Positions 36,474-46,336 of a DNA stretch of 64,000 bases are shown here, one piece after another. The notes beneath the pieces were generated by a model. The model was not told where the DNA came from, did not search any database, and saw nothing but the letters and a program-made list of their open reading frames with translations. The stretch's first letter is position 1, and every line of letters starts with the position of its first letter. This DNA is from Microbacterium sp. ProA8. Lineage in GTDB: Bacteria; Actinomycetota; Actinomycetes; Actinomycetales; Microbacteriaceae. The translations under genes were made by a program, and so were the position numbers. The DNA lies in contig NZ_CP157000.1 in assembly GCF_039905635.1 (NCBI RefSeq), forward strand, positions 124,001-188,000, in the 5' to 3' direction.

Positions 36474-37346
36474 TCAGCGTCCGGACGTCGGCATCCCCAT
36501 GCGGGCCAGCACGACGTTCTCGACGACCTGGACGATGTTGTAGAGCAGCAGCGTCACGATCGTGATGAGCGCCACCGAGGCCCACAGCTCGTCGAAGCGG
36601 GCGGAGGCGCTGAACTTCTGGATCATGCCGCCGATCCCCTGACCGGTCGACAGCCACTCCGCGAGCAGGGCTCCGGTCACCGCTCCCGGCACCGAGACCC
36701 GGGCGGCGGCGAACAGCGACGGCAGGGCCCCCGGAACGTTCACCTTGCGCAGCTGCGTCGCACGACCGCCGCCGTAGACGTGCACGAGATCGAGGCTCTC
36801 CTTCGACGCCCGGCTGAGGCCGAACATGATCGAGGCGAGCGCGGGGAACAGCACGACGATCGAGCCGATGACGGCGACGGATGCCGGAGTCCCGCGTCCG
36901 GTGATCAGGATGATGACCGGGGCGATGGCGACGAGCGGCACCGAGCGCAGCAGCAGCGCGAGCGGCATCACGCCCATCTCGACCGAGCGTGACAGCGAGA
37001 ACGCCAGGGCGAGGACGACGGCGACGAGCATGCCCACCACGAAGCCGATCGCGGCGTCGGCCAGGGTCTGGGCCAGCAGCGGCATCATCTCGGCCCGGTT
37101 CGCGGCCGCCTCGTCGGACGTGAAGAAGAACTCCCACACGTCGGCGGGACCCTTGGCGACGTAGGGAGAGATGCCGGTGAGGTTCACCACCGCCCACCAC
37201 AGGGCGATCACGATGACGAAGGTGAGCAGCGCGTTCACGAGCGACCGGCCGACGGCACGCGAGACGGCGCTGGCACGGGCGGAGCGCGGGGCGGAGGCGG
37301 TCGGCGCGGAGGCGTTCGCCGGGGCGTTCGGGATCGTCGCGGTCAT
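36474..37346 (-). CDS. ABC importer permease, second purine-island transporter (subunit 2)
   Basis: 290 residues with a polar alanine-rich N-terminus and six helices. The coupling region reads 'ESLDLVHVYGGGRATQLRKV', as in SsuC/ThiX-type permeases. It overlaps the preceding permease gene by ATGA and is the last gene of its operon, converging with allC. The 36331-36473 gap shows no gene and only weak dyads. It probably forms a heterodimer with the 37343-38152 product. Confidence 0.9.
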   Translation of the reverse strand: MTATIPNAPANASAPTASAPRSARASAVSRAVGRSLVNALLTFVIVIALWWAVVNLTGISPYVAKGPADVWEFFFTSDEAAANRAEMMPLLAQTLADAAIGFVVGMLVAVVLALAFSLSRSVEMGVMPLALLLRSVPLVAIAPVIILITGRGTPASVAVIGSIVVLFPALASIMFGLSRASKESLDLVHVYGGGRATQLRKVNVPGALPSLFAAARVSVPGAVTGALLAEWLSTGQGIGGMIQKFSASARFDELWASVALITIVTLLLYNIVQVVENVVLARMGMPTSGR

Positions 37347-38152
37347 GCGGCCACCGCCTTCCCCGAGACCCAGGGTGTCACCGCTCGGGCGACGAGGCCG
37401 ACGAGTGCATACCCGACCAGGGCGACGACCGCCGAGAGCAGGAACACCGCCCAGACGCGCGCCGAGTCGAGATCGCCCTGCAGGCGGATGAGGGTGATGC
37501 CGACTCCGCGGTCGGTGCCTCCCATGTACTCGCCGAGGATCGCGCCGAGGAAGGCGGAGGGCACTGCGATCTGCAGGGCGTTGAGGATCGCCGGCGTCGC
37601 GGCGATGAGCCGCACCTTGCGCAGCTGCGTGAACCGCGACCCGCCGTACACCCGCACGACGTCGAGGCTCGAGCGGTCCGCCGCGCGGAAGCCGAGCAGG
37701 GCGCCGACCACCGTGGTGAAGAACACGGCGAGGGCGGCGAGGAAGATCGCCGTCGCACTCGGATCGCCGGCGCGCTTCGCCCCTCCGAGCACCACGATCG
37801 CGATGCCGCCGACCGCGACGACCGGCAGGCAGTAGCTGACGACCGCGATCTGCACGACGACGGTCTCGATGCGCGGCAGCAGCAGCACCGTCGCCGCCAC
37901 CAGCAGGGCGATGCCGTTGCCCCAGGCGTAGCCGATGAGCGCCTCGGTGATCGTCACCTGGAAGACGCTCCAGTACGCGGCCAGCCCGTCCTGCCAGATC
38001 GTCTGGAACACGACGAACGGCGACGGCACCGGGGTGAACGTCGTGCCCGGCGGCGGCTGGAAGACGGTGACCGAGAACAGCCACCACGCGGCGATCAGGG
38101 CGGCCGCGCCGATGATCCCCGCGAGCCAGCCGGGAAGGGAGCGCCCGCGCAT
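37343..38152 (-). CDS. ABC importer permease, second purine-island transporter (subunit 1)
   Basis: 269 residues, six helices, with the coupling motif 'SSLDVVRVYGGSRFTQLRKV'. The repeat of this motif in the neighbouring permease indicates an old duplication. Its start overlaps the ATPase stop by one base (TGATG) and its stop overlaps the next start by ATGA. It belongs to the NitT/TauT class. Likely substrate is a purine or its breakdown product, by context. Confidence 0.9.
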   Translation of the reverse strand: MRGRSLPGWLAGIIGAAALIAAWWLFSVTVFQPPPGTTFTPVPSPFVVFQTIWQDGLAAYWSVFQVTITEALIGYAWGNGIALLVAATVLLLPRIETVVVQIAVVSYCLPVVAVGGIAIVVLGGAKRAGDPSATAIFLAALAVFFTTVVGALLGFRAADRSSLDVVRVYGGSRFTQLRKVRLIAATPAILNALQIAVPSAFLGAILGEYMGGTDRGVGITLIRLQGDLDSARVWAVFLLSAVVALVGYALVGLVARAVTPWVSGKAVAA

Positions 38153-39027
38153 CAGGACTCCGCGGCGGCGCGGCCGTCCGCGCCGAAGAGCAGCTCCGAC
38201 GCGCGGTCGACGAGGAGGTGGAACTCGGGGGAGCGCTGCATGTCGGGCGTGCGCGGATGCGGCAGGTCGACTTCGATGATCTCCTTGATGCGGCCGGGGC
38301 GCGGCGACATCACCGCGACACGGTCGGACAGGAAGATCGCCTCCGAGACGCCGTGCGTCACGAGCAGGGTGGTGGCCGGCTTCTCGGTCCAGATGCGCAG
38401 CAGCTCGAGATTGAGGTTCTGGCGCGTCATGTCGTCGAGGGCGCCGAACGGCTCGTCGAGCAGGAGCACAGAGGGCTTCAGGGCGAGCGCGCGCGCGATC
38501 GACACGCGCTGGCGCATGCCTCCCGACAGCTGCGCCGGCTTGGCCTTCTCGAAGCCGGTGAGGCCGACGAGGGCGATGAGCTCGTCGATGTACGCCTTGT
38601 CGGCCCGACGGCCGGCGATCTCGAAGACCAGCCGGATGTTCGCCGTGACGCTGCGCCAGGGCAGCAGCGCATGGTCCTGGAAGGCGATGCCCAGCTCGCT
38701 GTCGCGGCGCAGCTGCGCCGGTGTCTTGCCGTCGACGAACACCTCGCCGGTGGTGGGCGTCTCGAGGTCGGCGAGGATGCGGAGGATGGTCGACTTGCCG
38801 CAGCCGGAGGGGCCGAGCAGAGCCAGGAACGACCCCTGGTCGGTGTGCAGGTGGGTGTCCTGCAGGGCGGTCACGCTCTGGCCGCGACCCGTCTGGAACG
38901 TCTTGCTGAGTCCGTCGATGCGGATGCCGGTGCCCGGGGCGGGCGCCGCCGGCGAGGTTTCCCCCGCCGACGGCGCCACGGCCGCGGCATCCGTCGCCCT
39001 GGTGCTGTTCAGGTGCGTGTCGGTCAT
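38152..39027 (-). CDS. ABC importer ATPase, second purine-island transporter
   Basis: 291 residues. After a 35-residue A/P-rich N-terminus come Walker A (GPSGCGKST), Q-loop ([10 protein letters not shown]), signature [14 protein letters not shown], Walker [12 protein letters not shown] and H-loop VTHGVSEAI. It is of the SsuB/TauB type. It starts 25 bases after the binding-protein stop and is coupled to two permease genes. This importer has a heterodimeric permease, unlike the first importer in the island. Confidence 0.92.
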   Translation of the reverse strand: MTDTHLNSTRATDAAAVAPSAGETSPAAPAPGTGIRIDGLSKTFQTGRGQSVTALQDTHLHTDQGSFLALLGPSGCGKSTILRILADLETPTTGEVFVDGKTPAQLRRDSELGIAFQDHALLPWRSVTANIRLVFEIAGRRADKAYIDELIALVGLTGFEKAKPAQLSGGMRQRVSIARALALKPSVLLLDEPFGALDDMTRQNLNLELLRIWTEKPATTLLVTHGVSEAIFLSDRVAVMSPRPGRIKEIIEVDLPHPRTPDMQRSPEFHLLVDRASELLFGADGRAAAES

Positions 39028-39052
39028 GATGATTGCCGCCCGGTCTCGGGGA

Positions 39053-40171
39053 CTACGGCAGGTAGTCCTTGAGCTCGGGGTTCTCCTCGTAGATCTCGTC
39101 GATGATCGTCGTGTCGAACAGGTCCTCGACCGAGACGTCCCAGCCCGCGGCGGCGAGCGACGCGACGGTCTGCTCCTTGAGCTCGTCCGAGATGGTGAAG
39201 AGGCCGTTCGCCTCGGTCTCCTCGGTCGAGATCAGCAGCTTCTCGGCCTCGAGCCCCTTGGCGGTCTTGACCGGGTCGAGGGCGCCGAAGACGGCCTCCA
39301 GGCCGTCCTCCGACTCGGACGCGGCCTCGTTGTAGTACGTCTCGATGAGCGCGACCGTGTCGTCGGTCGACTCGAGGAAGACGTCGGTCCAGCCCTTGAT
39401 CTCGGCGATCAGGAACGCCTTGAGCAGGTCCTCGTTCTCGGCGAGGAACTGGTCGGTGACGCTGAACGCCTCGGCGACGTAGGGCACGCCGTTCTCGGCG
39501 TACGAGAGGTTGGTGACCTCGTAGCCGGCGAGCTCGACCGTGAGGGCCTCGTTCGTCAGGTACGCCATGAAGCCGTCGACCTCGCCGTTCATCAGCGGGG
39601 TGGGGTCGAAGTCCACCGGCACGACGGTGACGTCGGCCGGGTCGATGTCGTTGGCGTTCAGGAGGGCGGCGAACACCGAGGCGTTCGAGTCCTGGACGCC
39701 GATGGTCTTGCCGACGAGGTCCTCGGGGGTGGTGATGTTGCCGCCGTCGGCCAGCGAGAGGATCGTGAAGGGGTTCTTCTGGAAGGTCGTGCCGATGATC
39801 TTCAGCGGCGCCTCCTCCTCGGCGATCGCGGCGCCGATCGAGGCCGCGTCGCTGAGGGCGACCTGGACGCTGCCCGAGAGGAGCTTGGCGACGCCGGTGT
39901 CGGGTCCGGAGATGCCGATCACCTCGTCGAAGCCGGCCTCGTCGTAGTAGCCGTTCTCGTACGCGTAGAACTCTCCCGCGAACTCCTCGTTCTTGATCCA
40001 GGAGTACTGGACGCTGATCTCGCCGTACGACGCCTCCTCTTCGCCGCCGCCGCTCGCGCCGGGCGCGGAGCCCCCGGATGCGCAGCCGGCGAGGACGAGG
40101 GCAGAGGTGACGAATGCGGCCGCGGCCGCCGCGAAGCGGCCGGACCGCCTCAGGTTGCTGTGTCGTGCCAT
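39053..40171 (-). CDS. lipoprotein substrate-binding protein, second purine-island transporter
   Basis: 372 residues. The signal peptide ends with lipobox LVLAGC. The mature protein is NMT1/ThiY-like: '[20 protein letters not shown]', '[20 protein letters not shown]', '[20 protein letters not shown]'. The length, the tyrosine-rich start of the mature domain and the '[12 protein letters not shown]' segment resemble pyrimidine-precursor or hydroxymethylpyrimidine binding proteins. A nucleobase or ureide ligand is therefore plausible. The promoter region has GTCAC-n6-GAAAC at 40264-40249. Confidence 0.88.
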   Translation of the reverse strand: MARHSNLRRSGRFAAAAAAFVTSALVLAGCASGGSAPGASGGGEEEASYGEISVQYSWIKNEEFAGEFYAYENGYYDEAGFDEVIGISGPDTGVAKLLSGSVQVALSDAASIGAAIAEEEAPLKIIGTTFQKNPFTILSLADGGNITTPEDLVGKTIGVQDSNASVFAALLNANDIDPADVTVVPVDFDPTPLMNGEVDGFMAYLTNEALTVELAGYEVTNLSYAENGVPYVAEAFSVTDQFLAENEDLLKAFLIAEIKGWTDVFLESTDDTVALIETYYNEAASESEDGLEAVFGALDPVKTAKGLEAEKLLISTEETEANGLFTISDELKEQTVASLAAAGWDVSVEDLFDTTIIDEIYEENPELKDYLP

Positions 40172-40226
40172 CGGGTGTGGCTCCCCTTCTGATGCGATGT
40201 GATCTGAGCGACGCTATGACCTCGAC

Positions 40227-40264
40227 GTTTCGCCTCGTGCGCCCCGGTGTTTCCGGGGTGTGAC
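40227..40264 (-). promoter_or_regulatory. candidate GlnR box before the second importer operon
   Basis: On the minus strand, GTCAC (40264-40260) and GAAAC (40253-40249) are separated by six bases, an exact fit to the remembered GlnR a-b half site (GTnAC-n6-GAAAC). A further GAAAC occurs 22 bases on (40231-40227), in phase with the 11-nt period. The start codon is at 40171. Confidence 0.55.
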
Positions 40265-40303
40265 GAGGTGCTCAGGGCGCGGAATCGGCACCGCGGGAGC
40301 CCC

Positions 40304-43198
40304 TCAAGGGCGGACGGACACCTCGACCGGGACGGATGCCTCGACAGGCACGGATGCCGCATCCGTCGCGCCGTCCTGCAGCAGGCGCCACACCCGCTCG
40401 CGGGTGAACGGCTGGTGGTACGGGCGCCGGCCGACGGCCCGCGCGATCGCGTTGCCCACGGCCGCCGCGACCGGGTTGTAGGGGGACTCGCTCATCGACT
40501 TCGCACCGAACGGGCCGACCGAGTCGTGCGTCTCGGCCAGCAGCACCTCGGTGGTCGGCACGTCGGCGAACTGCGGCACGCGGTACAGGCGGAACACCGG
40601 ATTCGCGACCGCTCCCGCGTCGTCGATCAGCACCTCTTCGTACAGCGCGCTGCCGAGGCCCTGCGCGGCACCGCCCTCGATCTGCCCGCGGCACTGCGCC
40701 GGGTTCATCACGAACCCGGCGTCGGCGGACTGCACCGACTGCAGCACGCGGACGGTGCCGGTCTGCGGATCGACGGCCACGCGGACGGCGTGGACGTTGA
40801 ACGAGAGGCTCCGCTCGTCGCCGTGCTCGCTGCCGGTGCCGACGATGCCCTCCGCCGTCCGTTGGGCGGCCGTCGCGGCGCGCACGAGCTCGGTGTACGA
40901 GACGAGGCGATCTCCCGCCTGCACGCCGCCGGGAGCGAGGCGCACGGCATCCGCCCCGGTGATCCGGCGTGCGGACTCGAGCATGCGCGTCTTCAGCTGC
41001 CGGCACGCGGCGGTCAGCGCCTTGCCGGCGCCGGTGACCCCGGACGAGGCGAACGCTCCGGTGTCGTGCAGGACGAGATCGGTGTCGGCGCCGCGCAGCA
41101 CGATCCGCTCCGGTGCCGCCTCGAGCACGGTCGCCGCGATCTGACGCATCACGGTGCTCGTGCCGTTGCCGAACTCGGCGGTGCCGACCGCCAGGGCGAT
41201 CGTGCCGTCGGTGCGGAGCGTCGCCGACGTGTGCGCGTGGTGGCCGCCGGGCGCCATCGCGGCGATGAACGACAGCGCCATGCCCTCGCCGACGAGCCAG
41301 CCGTCGGGCACTGCGACGCCGTTGCCGCGGCGCAGCGCGCCCTGGGCGAGGTCGAGGCACTGGTCGAGGCCATAGCTGCCCCACACCAGGTCTTCGTCGT
41401 GCTCGTCGTGCACGGTGAGGAGCGGGTCGCCCGCCCGCACCGCGTTGAGCCGGCGCAGGTCGAACGGATCCATGCCGAGCCGCTCGGCGAGCATGTCGAG
41501 CGCCGACTCCACTCCCAGGATCACCTGGCCGAGCCCGTAGCCGCGGAAAGCCCCCGACGGCACGTTGTTCGTGTAGACGACCTCCGCGTCGACGCGCTTG
41601 ACCGGACAGCGGTAGACGTTGATCGATTCGGCGCAGCCGTGGAACATCACGCCGATGCCGTGGTTGCCGTAGGCGCCCGTGTCGCTCAGCACGTCGAGCC
41701 TGATGGCCGTGAGAACGCCCTCCGCCGTCGCGCCGAGCGTCACGCCGACACGGAAGGGATGCCGCACCGAGGTGCGGCGGAATTCGTCGGCGCGCGTGAA
41801 CTCATAGGCCACCGGGCGGCCGGTGCGGAGCACCGCCAAGGCGACGAGGTCTTCGGCGAACATCTCCTGCTTGCCGCCGAAGCCCCCGCCCACCCGCGCC
41901 GCGTGCACGCGGATGCGCTCACGCGGCAGCTCGAACAGGCGCGCCAGCTCGTCGCGCACGAGGAACGGCACCTGCGTGCTCGAGCGGATGACGAGCCGCC
42001 CCTCCTCGTCGAGCCGGCCGACCGCGCCGTGCGTCTCGAGCTGCGCGTGGGAGACGCGGCTCGTCTGCCAGGTGCCGGTGACGGTGACCGCGCTCGCCGC
42101 GAGAGCGGCGTCGACATCGCCGCCGATGCCGTCCTGGAGCGTCGCGAGCACATTGCGGGAGGCCTTGGCCACGCGATCCTCGGCGGTCCGGCCGGGGTGC
42201 AGCACCGGTGCGCCGGGGCGGCGGGCCTCCTCGGGATCGAAGACCGCCTCGAGCACGTCGTACTCGACGGCGATCAGCCGGCAGGCCTCGTCGGCGGCCT
42301 CGGCCGTCTCAGCGACCACGGCGGCCACCCGCTGCCCGACGAAGCGCACGACGTCGTCGAGGATGCGGGTGTCGTCGGGGTCGTCCTCGCGGTGCTCGTG
42401 CCGCGCGGTGGAGAACCGCCGCGCCGTGACGTTCTGGTGCGTGAAGACCGCGACGACCCCGGGCACGGCGCGCGCCGCCGTCGCGTCGATCGAGACGATG
42501 CGGGCGTGCGCATGCGGCGAGCCCACGACGCGGAGCACGAGGGTGTCGGAGGCGTCGGTGTCGAAGGTGAAGGGCTCGAGCCCCTGCACGATGCGCCGGC
42601 CGGGCTCGGGCCGCACCGACTGCCCGACGTGCCCTTCGACAGGCTCAGGGACCGGGGGCGCATGCTCAGGGGCCGGGGCTACGGGCTCAGGGGCCGACGT
42701 GCCGGTCGCTGAGCCCGTCGATCCGGTCGCTGAGCCTGTCGAAGCGCGCCCGGTCTCGCGCACCGGGCCGAGCACCGCTGCGTGGATCGCGTCGCGGATC
42801 GGCCGGTACCCCGTGCACCGGCACAGGTTGCCCTTCATGCGCCGGTCGAGGTCGGGCAGGTCGTCGGCGCTCAGCGTCGAGGCGGTCACGGCCATGCCCG
42901 GGGTGCAGAACCCGCACTGGAACCCGAAGTGCTCGACGAGCGCCTCCTGCACCGGGTGCAGGTCGTCACCCGGCGCGAGCCCGGCCGCCGTGGTGACGGA
43001 GGCACCCTCGGCGCGCACCGCCGGGATGATGCAGGAGTGCACCGGCACGCCGTCGAGGATCACGCCGCACGCGCCGCAGTCCCCGGCGTCGCAGCCCTTC
43101 TTCACCTCGTGGTGGCCGCTCTCGCGCAGCAGGGTCCGCAGGCACTGCCCCGCGCGGGGTTCGGCCTCGAGCGGCTCCCCGTTGACCTCGAGCCTCAT
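40304..43198 (-). CDS. xdhB: xanthine dehydrogenase, fused 2Fe-2S and molybdopterin subunits
   Basis: 964 residues from ATG 43198. Residues 1-145 are a complete 2Fe-2S subunit with cluster cysteines C36, C41, C44, C56 and C95, C98, C126, C128 ([29 protein letters not shown]). Residues about 150-189 form a G/S/T/P-rich linker encoded by family B repeats. From about 195 the molybdenum subunit follows: '[19 protein letters not shown]', '[17 protein letters not shown]', '[11 protein letters not shown]', '[10 protein letters not shown]', and the active-site glutamate in [12 protein letters not shown]. It oxidises hypoxanthine/xanthine to urate with the FAD subunit encoded just upstream (four-base overlap). 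Confidence 0.92.
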   Translation of the reverse strand: MRLEVNGEPLEAEPRAGQCLRTLLRESGHHEVKKGCDAGDCGACGVILDGVPVHSCIIPAVRAEGASVTTAAGLAPGDDLHPVQEALVEHFGFQCGFCTPGMAVTASTLSADDLPDLDRRMKGNLCRCTGYRPIRDAIHAAVLGPVRETGRASTGSATGSTGSATGTSAPEPVAPAPEHAPPVPEPVEGHVGQSVRPEPGRRIVQGLEPFTFDTDASDTLVLRVVGSPHAHARIVSIDATAARAVPGVVAVFTHQNVTARRFSTARHEHREDDPDDTRILDDVVRFVGQRVAAVVAETAEAADEACRLIAVEYDVLEAVFDPEEARRPGAPVLHPGRTAEDRVAKASRNVLATLQDGIGGDVDAALAASAVTVTGTWQTSRVSHAQLETHGAVGRLDEEGRLVIRSSTQVPFLVRDELARLFELPRERIRVHAARVGGGFGGKQEMFAEDLVALAVLRTGRPVAYEFTRADEFRRTSVRHPFRVGVTLGATAEGVLTAIRLDVLSDTGAYGNHGIGVMFHGCAESINVYRCPVKRVDAEVVYTNNVPSGAFRGYGLGQVILGVESALDMLAERLGMDPFDLRRLNAVRAGDPLLTVHDEHDEDLVWGSYGLDQCLDLAQGALRRGNGVAVPDGWLVGEGMALSFIAAMAPGGHHAHTSATLRTDGTIALAVGTAEFGNGTSTVMRQIAATVLEAAPERIVLRGADTDLVLHDTGAFASSGVTGAGKALTAACRQLKTRMLESARRITGADAVRLAPGGVQAGDRLVSYTELVRAATAAQRTAEGIVGTGSEHGDERSLSFNVHAVRVAVDPQTGTVRVLQSVQSADAGFVMNPAQCRGQIEGGAAQGLGSALYEEVLIDDAGAVANPVFRLYRVPQFADVPTTEVLLAETHDSVGPFGAKSMSESPYNPVAAAVGNAIARAVGRRPYHQPFTRERVWRLLQDGATDAASVPVEASVPVEVSVRP
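42632..42747. repeat. cluster of family B repeats coding for the xanthine dehydrogenase linker
   Basis: Units include cccttcgacaggctcaggga (42632-42651) and ccggtcgctgagcccgtcga then ccggtcgctgagcctgtcga up to 42747, with degenerate 'gctcagggg' copies between. All are read in frame as the linker between the 2Fe-2S and molybdenum parts. Confidence 0.85.
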
Positions 43199-44034
43199 GC
43201 CGCCGCCTCCTCGGCGGCGAGCTCGCCGCGGATCCGCTCGGCCAGCACGACGCTCACGGCCCGCCGCCAGTCGGCGGCTCCCAGCGCGTCGCCGTAATAC
43301 CCCGGAGCGCCTTCGATGACCTCGGCGAGGAGCGCCGCATCGGGCACCTGCGGGAATCGGAACACGACGGGTCGCTCTGTCGCCGCGGTCACGGTGACCA
43401 CGCATTCGCCGTCGACGTCGACGCGCCCGGTCACGACAGCGCCCGATCGCCCGTGCTCGGCGAGGGCGATCTTGCGCAGCAGCACGCGCGACCGCAGCGC
43501 GTGCTCGGGCAGGTCCACGGCTCGCAGCACCTCCCCGCGACGCAGCGAGTTCTCGCCGTTGGCCGTGATGAGGTCCGCGACCGGCAGCGTGTACTTCCCG
43601 CCTCCGGCCGTCCACACCTCGGCGGTGCCGTCGAGGGCGACGGCGAGCGAGATCATGGCGCCGGCGGCGAACGAGCGGCATACGTTGCCGCCCACGGTGG
43701 CGGTGTTCCAGATCTTGAACGACGCGAGCAGCGCGTTCGCCGCGTCGGGAATGACCGATGCCGCGGCCCACGCCGCCGGCACGCGCGGCTCGACGCGGCC
43801 CTCCGCCCAGGCGACGAGGTGCGCGATCGTGCACGTCGCTCCGATCCGCAGGCCCTCACGGGTGAGCTCGAGGGCGGGCCAGCCCATGGTCGTCAGATCG
43901 ACGAACCCCGTCGTGCCGGGCTGCGGCTCGCTCATGAGCCAGGTGCCTCCCGCGAGGAACGTCTCGCCCGCGGCGAGGCGCAGATCCTGCCGTGCGCACG
44001 CCGGGCGGTACGAGGTGACCGAGGTGATGTCCAC
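43195..44034 (-). CDS. xdhA: xanthine dehydrogenase FAD-binding subunit
   Basis: 279 residues from GTG 44034, chosen because ggaagga lies seven bases upstream and the family pattern starts here; the open frame continues further up without homology. FAD motifs are '[11 protein letters not shown]' and '[20 protein letters not shown]', and the CO-dehydrogenase-flavoprotein C-terminal domain follows ([20 protein letters not shown]). It passes electrons from the 2Fe-2S clusters to NAD+. It is the first gene of the operon with the fused Fe-S/Mo subunit. Confidence 0.92.
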   Translation of the reverse strand: MDITSVTSYRPACARQDLRLAAGETFLAGGTWLMSEPQPGTTGFVDLTTMGWPALELTREGLRIGATCTIAHLVAWAEGRVEPRVPAAWAAASVIPDAANALLASFKIWNTATVGGNVCRSFAAGAMISLAVALDGTAEVWTAGGGKYTLPVADLITANGENSLRRGEVLRAVDLPEHALRSRVLLRKIALAEHGRSGAVVTGRVDVDGECVVTVTAATERPVVFRFPQVPDAALLAEVIEGAPGYYGDALGAADWRRAVSVVLAERIRGELAAEEAAA

Positions 44035-44133
44035 GCGTGCGTCCTTCCACTGCGACTGCCGGGCGTCCGCCGGGTCGAGCCCGTGCGGGTCGAGCCGGTG
44101 TGGGCCGCTGGTCCGCCAGTCAAGCAACGCGCG

Positions 44134-44149
44134 GTTTCGACGGTGTTTC
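44134..44149 (-). promoter_or_regulatory. candidate GlnR-type repeats before the xanthine dehydrogenase operon
   Basis: On the minus strand, GAAAC occurs at 44149-44145 and again at 44138-44134, exactly 11 nt apart. This is the b-site spacing of a GlnR box, but the a-sites here are poor. It lies about 100 bases upstream of the GTG start. Confidence 0.4.
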
Positions 44150-44210
44150 GCTCGATTGCGGGCGCGCGGCGATTCGCCGGTGACGGGCTGCCGAGGGCCG
44201 CGAAGACGCC

Positions 44211-44843
44211 TCAGTCGCCGGGTTCGCGGCCCGCATCGCCGGGGTGCGCGGCAGTGGGGCGGGGACCGTGGTGCGGGATCGGCTGCGGCGCCTCGCCGCG
44301 GGACGGGTGGGGTGGCTCAGGAAGGGCATCTGCGTGCACACGCCCCTCGAAGGCGATCAGCCGATCAGTGCGACCGGAGCGCTTCGGGAAGCGACGGCCC
44401 GTCACCGTGTTCGCGGTGATCTTGATCGCGAAGAACTTCGGAGTGGGGCTCCAGGACTCGAGCTCCCTCACGCCGCTGCGGCGGAGATCGTCCTCGCTCG
44501 TGACGCGGGCGGCGCTGCCGCGGACGACGACGCTCCAGCGGGAATCATCCGTCTCGCCATCGACCTCGAACGCGACCAGCGGATGCTGTGCGATGTGCAG
44601 GAGCTTCGCATCGCGGGCCGTGCGCACGAAGAGCGAGCCCTCGGAGGTGGTGAAGTTCACGGGGAAGACGTCGGGCGCGCCGTCGGCGTGGATCACCGCG
44701 AGCCGGCCCAGCCGAGCCTCCTCGAGCAGCGTCCAGCATTCCGCCGTCTGCAGGCGCTCCACCTGCGGGGTCACGGGTGCAGCGGCTCCGCCGTCGGCGG
44801 TTGCCGCGGACGCGTCGCGCCCCGTCGACCGGGATGCCTCCAT
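44211..44843 (-). CDS. pyridoxamine 5'-phosphate oxidase-like flavin protein
   Basis: 210 residues. Residues about 28-140 match the PPOX-like split-barrel fold (LEEARLGRLAVIHADGAPDV, then 'FPVNFTTSEGSLFVRTA', 'HIAQHPLVAFEVDG', 'SRWSVVVRGSAARV'). This fold binds FMN or F420. The N-terminus is A/G-rich, and the last 40 residues are P/H/R-rich and probably disordered. It may have no link to purine breakdown, though it lies between two purine operons. The substrate is unknown. Confidence 0.8.
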   Translation of the reverse strand: MEASRSTGRDASAATADGGAAAPVTPQVERLQTAECWTLLEEARLGRLAVIHADGAPDVFPVNFTTSEGSLFVRTARDAKLLHIAQHPLVAFEVDGETDDSRWSVVVRGSAARVTSEDDLRRSGVRELESWSPTPKFFAIKITANTVTGRRFPKRSGRTDRLIAFEGRVHADALPEPPHPSRGEAPQPIPHHGPRPTAAHPGDAGREPGD

Positions 44844-44977
44844 CGCCGCCTCCTCTTCCTCCTCCTTCGGTCATACCCCCGACCGGCGTGATTGGGAAGG
44901 GCCCGCGGCGCGACGGAGGGCCGGGTGCGGCATCCGTCCCACTCCTTCCACGCCCCGTTGCGCGGGGCGACCGTTCG

Positions 44978-46336
44978 TCAGAGGCGCTCCGCAAGGGCGA
45001 CGGATGCCGCGGCCACCTCCCGGGCGAGCCGCCCCTCGTCTACGGTGACCAGCGTCCCGTCCTCGACGACCGTCTTGCCGCCGACGTAGAGGCGCTTGAG
45101 CGGTGGCAGCGCGCCGAGGCCGAGCGCGGCCACCGGATCGAGGATGCCGGCGTGCTCGATGCCGTCGACCTGCCACACGGCGATGTCGGCGAGCTTGCCG
45201 GGCTCGAGCGACCCGATCTCCTGCTGCCTGCCCAGCACCCGGGCGCCGCCCATCGTGGCGATGCGCAGCCCGTCGCGCACGCTCATCGACTCCGAGCCGG
45301 TGCGGAGGCGATTCATCAGCACCGATTCGCGGATCTCGATGCCGAGCTGACCCGATTCGTTCGAGGCGGAGCCGTCCACGCCGAGCCCGACCGGGACGCC
45401 GGCGTCGAGCAGCGCCCGCACCGGCGCGATGCCGGCGGCGAGCCGCGCGTTCGACGACGGGCAGTGCGCGACCCCCGTACCGGTCGCGGCATAGCGCTCG
45501 ATCGCGGGGGCGTCGAGGTGCACGCCGTGCGCCATCCACACGTCGTCGCCGAGCCACCCGAGCTCTTCCAGGTACTGCGTCGGGGTCCGGCCGAAGTGCT
45601 CGGCGCAGTACGCGTCCTCCTCGACCGTCTCGGACGCGTGGGTGTGCAGCCGCACGCCGAGCGACCGGGCCAGCATCGCGGCCTCCCGCAGCAGGTCGGC
45701 CGTCACCGAGAACGGCGAACAGGGGGCGATCGCGATCCGCACCATCGCGTCGAACGAGGGGTCGTGGTAGCGCTCGACCGCCGCCTGCGACGCCTGCAGG
45801 GCGGCATCCGTCGTCTCGACCGCGAAGTCCGGCGGAAGCCCGCCCTGCGACTGCCCGAGGTCCATCGACCCGCGCGTCGCGTGCAGGCGCACGCCGATGG
45901 TCGATGCCGACTCGACGAGGGCGCCCACGATGTCGCCCGACCCGCGGGGGAAGACGTAGTGGTGATCGCCGACCGTGGTGCAGCCCGACCGCGCGAGCAC
46001 CGCCATGCCACCCGCAGCGCCCACGCCGGTGAGGCCCGCATCGATGCGCGCCCACAGCGGGTACAGCGCCGTGAGCCAGTCGAACAGGATCGAGTCCTGC
46101 GCGTAGCCGCGCGTCAGCCACTGGTACAGGTGATGGTGAGTGTTGATGAGGCCCGGCGTCACCAGGCATCCGCGCGCGTCGACGATGTCGGCGCCCTCGC
46201 GCCAGCGCCCGTCCGCACGTCCGTGGCCGACCGCCACGATGAGTCCGTCCTCGATGACCACGTGCCCGCCGGCGTGCTCGGTGCCGACGGCGTCGACGGT
46301 CACGACATGCGCGTTCTCGATGAGGGTGCGGGTCAT
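44978..46336 (-). CDS. 8-oxoguanine deaminase-like amidohydrolase
   Basis: 452 residues of the cytosine-deaminase/TrzN-like amidohydrolase group. Metal and substrate motifs are 'LINTHHHLYQWLTRGYAQDS', 'HTHASETVEEDAYC', 'WMAHGVHLDAPAIE' and 'GLGVDGSASNES'. The HHLYQxLTRG segment fits 8-oxoguanine deaminase better than guanine deaminase or TrzN. It converts 8-oxoguanine to urate, or a related purine to its oxo form, so it feeds the urate pathway. Its start overlaps the xdhC stop by ATGA. Confidence 0.83.
   Translation of the reverse strand: MTRTLIENAHVVTVDAVGTEHAGGHVVIEDGLIVAVGHGRADGRWREGADIVDARGCLVTPGLINTHHHLYQWLTRGYAQDSILFDWLTALYPLWARIDAGLTGVGAAGGMAVLARSGCTTVGDHHYVFPRGSGDIVGALVESASTIGVRLHATRGSMDLGQSQGGLPPDFAVETTDAALQASQAAVERYHDPSFDAMVRIAIAPCSPFSVTADLLREAAMLARSLGVRLHTHASETVEEDAYCAEHFGRTPTQYLEELGWLGDDVWMAHGVHLDAPAIERYAATGTGVAHCPSSNARLAAGIAPVRALLDAGVPVGLGVDGSASNESGQLGIEIRESVLMNRLRTGSESMSVRDGLRIATMGGARVLGRQQEIGSLEPGKLADIAVWQVDGIEHAGILDPVAALGLGALPPLKRLYVGGKTVVEDGTLVTVDEGRLAREVAAASVALAERL

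Noticed and set aside
44035..44127. N-terminal extension of the xanthine dehydrogenase FAD subunit
   Set aside because: The extra residues are unrelated to the family, while GTG 44034 has a good ribosome site.
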